A stretch of DNA of 64,000 bases from Aplectana chamaeleonis (lineage: Eukaryota > Nematoda > Chromadorea > Rhabditida > Cosmocercidae). The notes beneath the pieces are model-generated. The model saw only the letters and a program-made list of their open reading frames with translations, did not search any database and was not told the DNA's origin. The position numbers and the translations under genes are program-made. Location of the stretch: contig JAPDOI010000977.1 of NCBI GenBank assembly GCA_029168955.1, positions 163,501-227,500 on the forward strand. Direction: 5' to 3'. This document shows positions 13,001 through 25,000 of the stretch, piece by piece; within the stretch, counting starts at the first letter, position 1, and each line of letters starts with the position of its first letter.

Positions 13001-16000
13001 AGGTTTTACAGAAAGTAGGCTGAGCTGAAGGTGTTTTTTTTTCAAGATTAGGAGTTCTTACCAGGGCTTGCTAATAGCTTCCCAAGAAGTGTTGCAAAAC
13101 TGTCTTAATGATTGTCGATGTGAGACAAAACATGAATGAGGAGTACTCAAAATTCCTTAAATACCTCATGGGGTTTCAGAAATAGGCGTTTTCATAGCTT
13201 CGCAAAGAGAGAAAGAGTACCCAAAAGAGCGATTTTTAATTGTTCACGAAAGTTGCTGGGGACATGGCTAAAAACTGTCTTCTAGATGTTATTCACAGTG
13301 TTGATTACAAATCCGGGGTCCATTTGTTGACTTTTGAGAGACAAAAGGCTTGTTCGGTCCAAATCTCTCCATCGCGGAGAAATTTCCTGTTCAGAAGCGA
13401 TTCTTGACAACTTTCGGACACGCTACGATGAATTTGGTTCGGCAATTTTCTTTGGGGGTTACTTCGAGTGCTTGACACCAATCTGAGTCCGTTCATCGAT
13501 TTTCGATCAATCACCGTTGGTTACAGCGGGTATATGTTTGGATGTTATCTCAGACTTCGCTCGAAAATTCTCTTTGGGGAGTACCTGGGATTGAGAACAC
13601 GGATTTGACGTTCATTTGTAATTTTTCACATATGATCCAGTTCCGCAAGGTCTCTTTATAACAATCGTAGAAGCGAAGCGGTTGTTTTGAGAATGATTTC
13701 TTCATTTTTTTAGTTGAATTTCTCAAAAAAAAACACTTTGCTTCTACGATTGTGATAATGAGGACTGAACGCGATTGCGGTACTGAACTAAAACTAAGGG
13801 TGGTTACGCTAGCTTAGTGACATTACGCCTACCGTAACCAACGATGACTTACTTACTTGACTTAATCGGTTGGCTTTCGCCTGACGCGGTCATTCCGCAT
13901 CTTCACCGAGGTGTGCCGTCCTAGTAGTCAGCCGTGTCCATTTTTCACGGTCTTCAGCCACAATTTGAACACATTCCATCCAGCTGTCACTATTCCATTT
14001 CCTGCGAAACGAAACATCGCGCCTGAACTGTCTTTCGATGCCGAGTGACTTCAAATCCTCTTTAACCACATCCGTCCAGAACTTTCGCCTACGCCCAGTG
14101 GCCGTTTCCAGACAGGATTTGGAAGCATTTTTAAAGCGTGTTGTACGAGACGATCCGGCATTCTTCTTAGTATATGCCCGAGCAGTCGAAGTCGACTTTC
14201 TATTGCTGCTTGAGATGGCGTTAGGAGATGCTGGCACCTCCCTCGTGTCAAGCGTTGATGCACTGCGTCGATTTCCTTGTAAAGTTCTTCGTTATGGCAT
14301 ACACGTGACCAGAAATATCCAGGCAAACGCCTAAAAAGCTTCCTCTCCGTGCAATCCAACCTTTCCATCTGCGTCTTCGGTGCTGCCCACGTCTGCGATC
14401 CGTACATCATGATAGGGCGAATAGCGGATAGGTAGACGCGCAACTTGACTTCCTTCGCGATGGTGGTAGACCACAAACACTTGGTTAGAGAATTGAATGC
14501 AGACGTAGCTTTCGCACATCGTTGTCGAATATCCGCTGCATAACTACCATCGTTCTTCAGCAAACAGCCCAAATAACAGAAATCGTCCACCAGTTCGATA
14601 CGTTGTCCGTCCACACAAACTCCCGTTGAAGGCCTCTGAGAGACCCACATCTGCTTGCATTTGTCGGGACGAAGACGAAGTCCATAGGCTGCGGCATACT
14701 CCGAAACGAGGTTCACAATCCTTTGCAGTTTTGCATTGTTTTCAGCGAATAACACAATGTCGTCGGCGTACTCCAGGTCGACAAGGGAGCGTCCTGATGG
14801 TGTTAGGATCACATCCGCAGGAAACTGTTCTGCAACTCTACGCATGATGTCATCAACGGCGAAGTTGAAAAGAAAAGGTCCTGCAACGGCTCCTTGCCCT
14901 ACTCCTGTTTTCACCTCGAAAGCTGACGTAAATCCGACGGGTGTACGAACTGCTGCAGCTGTTCCTTTGTTCATGTCCTCGATTAACCGAACATACTTTT
15001 CCGGGACTCCATCTGCTCGCAGAGCATTGAGCAATCGATCACGATGAGGAGAGTCGAACGCGGCTTCAAAGTCCAAAAAAGCAAGCTGTAATAGCTTCGA
15101 AAACCGCTGCCACGATTCAATTACTCTTCTCACGACGAACACTTGGTCGATGGTCGATCTTCCAGGTCGAAAACCGGCTTGCTCATCTCTGATCGTTCCT
15201 TCACGATGTTTGATAAGTCGCTCGAGAATGATACGTTCTAAAACCTTGCACATGACACGAAGTAGAGAGATTCCCCTGTAGTTCTTAGGATCCGTGACAG
15301 ATAGCTTCTTGTGAAGAGGTACGATGATCGCATGTCTCCACGAATCGGGTATCCTTTCGCTCATCCATATAGCACGGATGGTGTTGGTCATTTCACGATT
15401 CCCAGACGGAGGAAGAGCTTTCAGCATTTCAACAGTGATGTTGTCATCTCCACCTGCCTTTCCATTCTTCATTTTCCGGACACAATCCAAAACTTCAGAC
15501 TCAGTCGGCGGTTCCTCACTGACATCGTAATGTGCTCTCTGAACATGCGGGAGCTCAGGTACTGATGGCGCTGGACGATTCAGTGGTGAACTGAAGTAAC
15601 CCTTCCATATTGGCAGCGTCGCATCACCAACTGCCACTCCATTGGTAGTGTTCAGGACAGGAGAACATCTCTTCATCTTCCCGCTATACTGTCGCAGCAA
15701 CGTGTAGGCTTTCCTCGGATTCTTCTCCTCCCAAGCCTTCTCGAACTCCTTAGCTCTACACGTCCACTCTCGTTCGCGGTCCTTTTGAAGCTGCCGACGC
15801 AACTTCCTCCTCAGACGCTTCTCCTCCAAGAAGTTTCCTGCAGTTCGGAGAGCACATACTCTGTTGTAGGTAGATGTAGTTTCTTCTGAGACGTAGGCGA
15901 ACTTCTTCTTAGGCTGTACAACCGGGAGTGCCTCTTTCGAAGCGTCCTGGATGCACTTGACAAAAGAATCCGCATCGCAAAGTTTCTTCTTAGTCCGTAC

Positions 16001-19000
16001 TCCGATGTGAATAGAAACGCGTTGTCGAAAATTCCTTCTGCACTCTTCATCTCTGAGACTTGTCATGTCAATCCTCTGGAGAGGCTGAGCCCCTCGCTTC
16101 CTCTTATGAATCCTCGCAGTAAAGTTCAACAGAACAGGACGGTGATCCGCATCGAATGCGACATCCCACACAGCTCTAGACCTTCGAATGTCCGATACTG
16201 GAATATTCCTCGTCAGGACATAGTGAAGCTGTAGCTTCAAAGTTGTCATCTTCCGTTTCCGCTGCTCTTCTGAAGATAGCCGGGTTGGTCCCTGCCACGT
16301 AAGCTGATGGCGGCGATGATTCCTCTTGAATGTCGATGCAATAATCAGACCACTGCGTTCACAAAAGTCGACAAGGCGGTAGCCATTGTCCGATGTTTGC
16401 TCCACTGGGTAGAACCATTTACCGAGTACTTCGGATTCCTGATCAAGTCCCATCTTCGCATTTGCGTCAATCCCCACGACAACAGCATGTTGACAAGGTA
16501 TCCTGGCCAGCAACGTATTGAGTTCCTCATAAAACGCATCCTTCGAATTGTCTTCGGCGGTTTCAGTAGGCGCACGAGAACTCACTATCCACAGATTGAA
16601 TCCTCTGTGATCCCGCAGTCGTACGAATGCATTCCGGCACGACGTTGAGCCAAACTCCTTGACCATACCATTGAAATCCTTCCTTACAGCTATTGCACAG
16701 CCTCCCACTCTCCTATCGTCAGCGTTACCGCAGTAGATGGTGTACTCTCCGACGCTGATGACGGGTCTATCCTTGAGGCGGGTTTCCTGCAAAGCAGCAA
16801 ACGGTGCATGGAAATAGCTCAGAAGGCTGGACAGCGCAGTTTTTTGGATATCACTCGACAGCGATCGACAGTTCAGGGTGGCGAAATTGTGGCTTGTGGC
16901 CAAAGACTCCATGACTCCTTAGGTACGGATCCGAAGGTGTTATGGACCAGAGGCCTTGGTGTGCCGGACGGCGACACCTTTATGCAATGTGCGGGATACT
17001 TTCGCGATATAGTTGTGCACGCTATATCGCTCGAACGTTCCCTGTGTACACTCAAACGTCTGCTGGGTTCAGTAGAAGCAGGGGCACCAACGAGCAGGTA
17101 CCAACAGACTCGTATACACACCCCCAACCAACGATATCCGTCATAATATAGAGGAACGTATTCCAGATTTGTGTCTAGCAACCCCAAATAACTCCCAAAA
17201 ATGTTTCGAGCCAAATCTCAAAACAATTTCTGAAAACCAAAAAAAACATCAGGGAAAAAATTCCTGCTACCCGTCCCTTCTCTTTTTGCGAAGCTATAAA
17301 AATTTCCTTTTTTTTTTGTTAGCGACAAAAGACAACCAAGCAGTAAGGACAAAGAAGCGAGCAACTTTTCCGTGTCGCCCCAGGCTCAGAAAAATCAAAA
17401 CAAGTTACTTGTAATATAAATGTAACTTACTTGAATGTCTCAAGTAACTTACATTTATATTACATGTAACATACATTTATATTACATGTAACTTAAATTT
17501 ATATTACATGTAAGTTACACTTATGTTACATGTAACTTACATTCGAATTTTTACTACGGGTGGCCATCACGTGACGCAGACGACACGCGACGCAGGGGGC
17601 GCGTCCCAGACCACACACTACGCAACAAAATGCTGTGCACGGCCTTCCCTGCTAGTGGGGGGGTCAAGTACCCCAAACTTGGGTAATTGAACCAAAAGGA
17701 ACGCCAGTCTTAAGCCTGACCCCGCGAGTGCGTCGTACATCCCCCTGGTAAACATCTTCTAGGCCGATTTAAGTTACTTGCGACTTATCTCAAGCCATTT
17801 AAGTTACATGTAACATATCGGAGGCGCACCCCACGCAGTACCCCGCCGATATGTTACATGTAACTTGAATGACCTGAGATAAGTCGCAAGTAACTTACAT
17901 CGGCTCAGATATGTTACAAGTAACTTGTTTTCGGCATTTTATGTTACAAGTAACTTGTTTTCATTTTTCTGAGGGTGGCACTGAAGCGCGTGCAGACACT
18001 AGCGACACCGGTCGCAAGTCAAGGTGACGGTATAAACTATTGCCCCAGCGGGAAGTATGAACGCGGTCCGGCAATACTGTTACTTTCACCACGAGATATG
18101 ACCGAACTCCTGGCGTAGATAAACGTTTAAATTACCACATCCACTTGGGCAAAACATAGCGAGTACCTTCGTCCTCAGTTTGTCGAAACTCGTCACGAGC
18201 GGAAATCGATGCAGCATTCAACACCGTGTTAACACTAAATAATCGGCGAATTAACTTCAGAGACTGTCACAACAAAAATATCACTGGGCAATCGAAAAAA
18301 TGAATTCCGAATCAAATCAGTGAAGGATGGAGCCCCACAATAAGTCTCAATTAGGGGAACAAAAAAAAAAGGAAGAATTTCACTCACTCTAAGGGCATGG
18401 GGCTGTTCGAATCTTGCTCACTCAACTGCGAGTTATCAAGAGCTATTGAGTCCATTTCTTCATACTCTTCAGCCTCTTTCTCTATGGAGTTTCTGAAGAA
18501 AAAAAAAACGATTAAAAACACAAAATGTTCTCAGAAATGAATACGAGCATATTTTTTCAACATCTAAGGCAATCAGACTCTTGAGGTAGAAATTTTATGG
18601 GCCTGACGTCTCATCAATAGGGCCGTTTTCGTAGGCTCTGCTGCAACCTACACAACTGGGAGCACAGCCTTTGAAAACGATGAAATATTCGACACCTCAG
18701 ATCGAAAAAACATTCTTCTTAGAGCCAGAATCAATGAAAAAGTACAAAAAAGCGACTAGGACGACATTTTAAGGTTTCTGAAAGACTGAACCAGCAAACT
18801 CACTATTCAACCAATTCAAAAAAGAAGGAGGGAACTCTCAAAAGTATCATTATAATACTATTAACATATAGTGGGACAGGGCGCCTGAAGCAGAGTCTAG
18901 CGGGGTTGTGACGGGACGCAACAGGGACGGAGGGGATCGTGAAAAAATGACTCAAAATAAAAATTTGTAGATTTGAAGGAGAGCGTAAAGATTTTGGATT

Positions 19001-22000
19001 AATCCTACACCTAACAGGAGGGCTTCGTGAAAAAATCTCGGTTTTTTTCTAATTTTTTAGTGGCTAAAAACCAGGGGTCGTATCTTCGTCGGTCTCAACG
19101 CCCCGCAAAACCCTAGCCTGACGTCTTCCGTCAAAGGACAAACTCATGAAGCTGCTCAGAAGCTTGTAAGAAGGAATAATCCTTCCCAAATGAGCCTGCT
19201 CTGAATTCCGACAATGTGCGGAAAATCAATCCCCTCATCCAATAACTCGTTTGATTCTGTATGGGGAAGAGAACCCTGGGTTGTTGCAAAGTTTGGGATC
19301 GGAAAAGTGGCGCCATCGCGGTCTGAAGAAACGGAAATCCGCGACAACTGCGAAAAGACATGCATTCTGGGTCAAGCGGGGCGTTGCGTAGTTTTTCGAA
19401 ATCGGAACGACCCTCCCCCACCAACAATTTTTTTTCCTAAATTTTTGCGATCCCCCGCCCTGAGGCGCCATTTCTTGGCAGTCTATTTTTTGCGAAATTT
19501 TTTTATTTGTATTATATTCAGGTGTAATTTTTTTATTGAGGTGTAATAAATCATAGTGGTGGGCCCGTCGGGAAGGTTAAGCCTAGTGCACAATTCCCGC
19601 GTCGCGCGACAGCGCATATCAGCCATATCAATTTTGGTCGATTTTTATAGCAAGCACTATGTCGCGTCGCCCGTCGCGAGAAGTATGCACTAGGCCTTAC
19701 GCGAAGATTGCGGACTGTTTAGAAAAAAAACTTTCTTTTAATTCGATTTTGAAAATTTGATAGAGCTACTCAGGAAGTTGGAGCTCGCCACCCGCGCGCA
19801 TTTCGAGCCTCGCTCGCCACCCGTTCACCTCTCATTTCTAAGAGCTCGCCACCCGCTACCCCCTCGTCTTTGCTCGCCACCGCTATGGGTATAGCGGGTC
19901 GCGAGAGCGAGGAGAGGTGGTATAGCGGGTCGCGAGCTATTTGCGAGCGAATCGCCCGCTGAACTGCTAACGTCCTTTGAAGAGTTTCGCAAGATTTCCA
20001 GAATTTTCGCCTACATCTCACCATTCTCACTATTTTCTGTTGCTGTTTGTTGTTTGATTTATTTTTGCAATACTGCGGAGCTCAAACTTGAAATAGTCAT
20101 TTTCAACTCGATGGGAACCATCACAGCGGCTGCGGGGGTCGTAGTTTCGTCACTCGCGTACACATAAATCCCTCTATCCTCTGTTTTCAAATAAAATTTA
20201 TTTATGTTCATCGCGTGCGTCTGCGCGCGTACGCTGCGTCTCCTTCTTCCCACACTTTTCGCTGTCTCTACCCTCGCTCCTCACAAGCGCGCGAGGGAAC
20301 AGAGTAAATTTGGCTCGAAACAGAAGGATAAGTGCACAAATAAGCATCGGCTAAGTTGTTTTCAGACCAGTCGGTCTTCTGACAGACAACTCGTCCGTCG
20401 AGCTCACTTCGTAGCCTATCTAGGCAACCTAATTTCGGATTTGCTTCTTTTGGGACAGTGTACTCTTCGCTAGACGCATAAAAGTTTCGCGGTCCCGGAA
20501 GTTTCAACCCCTCTCTGAGACCCACGAGCAGCCCACGTACTGGACGAGTTACAGTCCGCAGCCGCTGTGAAGGTTACCGGCGAGTATATACATAATCATA
20601 GCCGGTGAACCTGCCTACCCACCTCATAGTGTGCCACTGACCCCAGGAGAAGAGCGGCTCGTGGATAAAATCTCGCCGCTCTTCGATGTTATGAACATAT
20701 CACTATAAATAGATTATCGTGAACTAAAAAAAAACGAGAAAAGCGAGTGGGGTGCGAGGGAAGCCCACGATGTGGTGAAATGGAGGTGGGTGGATGCAGG
20801 GTCAGGCCCCGCTGTGGCGAAAGGTTCAAAGTGAGATGTTTCCGAAGAAGCTAACTGATTATTCAAACAGTTTAATAACTGAACTCTTCAAATTTCAAAC
20901 AGTTTAATGATAAAACTCCCTAAATGCTTAGAATATTCGAAATAAGGAAGGAGTGAATATCCCGGAGTGAACTTCATATAGAAGAAGAAAGCCCCTTGGC
21001 GATGTTTTCGCTCCATTTTTTTCCCCTGCAGCTCGCGACAAAGATATTTTCAGAAAAAAATCCGTTTCATCACTGGCTGGATAATTTGAATATTCGGTCG
21101 ATATGGGCACCCTGGTTTCCGTTGAGATTTAGAAAATTGTGATCTCGTTAATGAGAAACATGGCTCTATTTGTTACAATTTAATCAGAAGAAACACTTGA
21201 AGTTCTAAGATGTTTTTATTAATTCGAAACTGACTGTAAGAAATCATTCTTGACAATCCTGGACTCTCTGAGATTTTTAAGAATATGTAGAGTTACTGAA
21301 TAGGAAGAATAACCGGTGCCATCGCAGCAGAGGAGGGAGGGAGGCTCTATGATATCGCACTTGGCCACGCCCATTTTTCCGTGCCGCAACGAATCTCCTG
21401 ATTTTGTACCCTGGGTTAGTGTTTAAATTGCGCGGCGTCGCGGAAAAATGGGTGTGGCCAAGTGCTAAACCATAGCCCCCCCCCCCTGCAGTCGGAAACA
21501 CCGGATAACCATAGCGAAAGTGAAAGCATGGCATGAATTTCAAGCGGAAGCCACATTCAATAGCTCGCCATCCGCTATCTTTCCGTCGGCGACCAGCGCT
21601 AGGCGAGCGCGCCGACGTGATGCTGCGAGCGCGCCGCCGTAATCTGGTGAGCGGGTAGCGAGCGCCAGCATGCCAGTGCTCGCCACCCGCTACCATTCCG
21701 CTCGCGGGCCGCGCGAGGCGCTGCGCGCCGCCCGACTTTTGGTTAGCGGGTGGCGAGCTCCAACTTTCTGAGTACTCCGGAACCCTCAGCAAGGAGAGTA
21801 GTTCTATAGGTAATTGATTCAGACTACCTTATAAAGTCCTGAAAAGTTACCTTATAGTGTTCAAGAACCGTTATTTTCATTTTCCAATCACTTCAACTTT
21901 TCATTTTTAGTCCGAAATTTTCGCGATCCCCCCTAATCTTTATTTTCGAGCCAAAATTTCTGCGACCCCCCCACCCACCGTGACGAAATCTCGCAACCCC

Positions 22001-25000
22001 GCTTGACCCTGCATTCGATGGGTAGGCACTTGTTATATAACGTCGGCATGGATCGCGAAGAGACTTCGCATTCACTGCTGAAGGTTGGCGCAAACTCGGC
22101 GCCATAAAGTATAACATAGGTGCAACGAGTTTGCGCCAACCTTCAACAGTGAACGCGAAGTCTCTTCACGATCCATGCCGATGTTACACAAAATGAATGA
22201 GCCGATTAATTAAAATCCCAGATCAAACGCTTGCAGAACTTTGATCCGCGATTACAGCATTGGAACGGAGAGCATCTAAAATGTCTGAGTGTAATTTCGA
22301 TACTTCAAATGTTATTTCGATACTATGCCAAGAAACATGTTCAAAGCAAAGTAAAAATGAACAGATAATGACAAATCGGAAGCACATCCCTCGAAACTCA
22401 CCGAATATCGTCCAAAGAAATTTCGTCAAGATTGGTTGTCAGGCGCTGTGCAACAGGGGAGTCAGTTGAGCCTTCTGTTGACTTGTGTTCTAAAACGAAG
22501 ACTATAAAAATAACGTAGAATTCGAAAATGAAAGATTTGTTTTCTAATTAATATAGAAAAATAGACCTATTAGCACGTACAACAATACAAGATTGATTAA
22601 TGCATCTTTTTTTTCAGTAGAGGTGTCACACATGAATGTTTCCATAGAAGCGGCACTTCAGAATAAGAAATTGATTGGTTGAAAATATAGGCTAAAGGAT
22701 TTGGCTTTAAGCAGGCGGCAGCTGTTTTTGCAAAACTAATGGGTACACTAAGAGACCCTCCCAGTTTCCCCAAGTTGGTCACCTAAGGTCCTCCACTTAT
22801 TGGACACGACAACTATTGATGCGCGACATACAGACCATGGGAATAGATCCTCCCGTTTCAGAAAAAAAAACAGAGAAGGGTAATTTCATAGTCTGATTCG
22901 CCAGCAGGGTCAAGCGGGTGTTGGAGGGGTGGGGCAGTGAAAATTTTGGCTAAATAAAAGAAGGGAACAGGGAGATAGCAGAGGCAGTTCGTGAGGACTC
23001 GAAAAGAGCTCCGCAGCAAGAAGGCGAGGCAGCACGCAGTGGAGGTCTAACAAGCCTCTCTAACACACCGGTCAACGCTACGTGGTTACGGTAACGTGGC
23101 GTGTTGCAGCGGAGTGTACAGAGGTGCATGGACGCCGCGCGCGGCGTCGCGATAGTCGCGCGCGGCTATCTTTGGACTCGTTAGTGTTCCGGCACTTTTC
23201 AACTCCCTCACACATTGGTGGGAAAGTTTCCGTGGAGAATAGACCTGCTTAGTTCGCTGTCAGTCGGTGAAGAGTGGAACGGGGGATTTTCAAACATTTC
23301 TCCATGATTGGCTGGGAAACAAGTTCTGATGATGATTTTGGGTTGTTATAGAGAAGTTGGTCTCAACAATGAACATTCGACGACTTTTTCAATCGTGATG
23401 TATTGTTGCTGCCTTGGGAGTAGTGCCGTATGCATGAAAGCTCAAAGTTAGGTTGACGTAGATTAGGGTTTTCCCAAAAGCAAGTACTGTTTTAAACTTA
23501 AGCGTACAATATTCATCGCGATGCGGCGTTACCTCCAGCAAAGAATCCTGTTTGAAGCCACAAAATTGTGACTAGAGCTGCAAGCACTGTTACTAGGAAG
23601 GCTGTCAGAAATGGGCTCACGTGCTCACAAAAACAGCCTTGCTTTATCCTATCTAAACGACAACAGCTACGAATACATTGCGAATGTAAGAAATGTAGCT
23701 TCTTTTCACGAAATAGTACGCTTTTCTCTTGAAATACGCATAAAATTATCGATACGGAAACGTGCTCGAATAACAGCCGTCACGTGCGCCGCCCATACAC
23801 CTCTGTACACTCCGCTGCAACACGCCACGTTACCGTAACCACGAAGCGTTGACCGGTGTGTTAGAGAGGCTTGTTGGAGGTCTATCGCACGATCGATTCT
23901 CGTCCATTACAAGGGTACAAGTGTATGTACGCAACAACCCGATTTTTTTTTACTTTCACCCAGGAATTTTCCGCCCCCCCCCCCTACTTTGTCCAGCCGG
24001 GCAATTACCGCCCGATACTGGGCTCGCTCGGCCATGCCTTCAGGTGTCATCAGCCTTCATCAAAAGCAGGGTTCTTCTTCTTTGCAGCCACATTGAGGGT
24101 TTTGTCATAGGTTGAGGAACTGGGCGACCAGTAACGGATTCGTCCATAAGTCCAATACGGTCAGCGTGGTAGGTCTCTCCGGACAGTTGAATAAATGTGC
24201 GGTATCGTGGCCGATGGTACCGCAGTCCGGGCACACATCAGATTTACTGCTGTCAATCCTGCTGACATAAGACATTATCATTGTAGAGTGACCACAGCGT
24301 AATGATGCGAGCGTGCACCTGGCCCTTCTTCCGAGTTGAGCCTCGGATGTGCAGACTTGGGGCGGCACTACCCCCAATATGTGATTGATGACCGCCTTTT
24401 CCAGATGACATCGTACAAACTGAGTATGCTCCTCGCGCAATAGACGGAGTCGTTCTTGCTGTGAGTCGTGCCATCTCTGCAGATTGACTTTACTGGGAGC
24501 ATCGGCGAATGGCTTTCTGATCTTTCTTTCTCTGACGGGGTTTAGCACTCTCCAAGAGGGGTGATTTGGTTGTTTGACAATGTTGATGAAAAATTGTTGG
24601 GCCTGGAGCTCACAGTGCTCCCTTACTGGTAATAAGCGGGTCTCAGCATGCAAGTGATCGACCGGGGAACTTCTTGCACACCCGGTGGCGATTCGAAGAG
24701 CCGCATTCTGTATGCGTTGCATCTTAGTCCAAGAGGATTCCGAAACTAGATGCTGCCAAACTGGGGCGCCGTATTCCAGTGCAGGCTGGAGAATAGCCTT
24801 ATACGTTGTAATAATGGTTTCTTTGCTACTACCCCATGTTGTACCGCCCAGGGCTCTAAGCACGTTAAGCTTCGCTTTAACGATAGCCTGCTTCTGTTCC
24901 GTGTTCTTATGGAATTTGAGCGATGGATCGAGTACGAGTCCGAGAAGTTTTGGGAAGCGGGCGGCAGGCAAACGATCTCCATTCCATACGACATACGGAT

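Noticed and set aside
17400..17960. Regularly spaced short repeats as a CRISPR-like array
   Set aside because: Units abut with no unique spacers and are self-complementary, and the context is a nematode intron.
18885..19118. A further complete hAT-type MITE (CAGAGTCTAGCGGGG to CCCCGC...CCTAGCCTG)
   Set aside because: The termini are only loosely alike and no 8-base duplication is present; probably a decayed relative.
19367..22011. One hAT-type MITE with the foldback element inside
   Set aside because: The end sequences fit, but the flanking octamers (CATGCATT and CATTCGAT) do not match, so I list the two ends separately.
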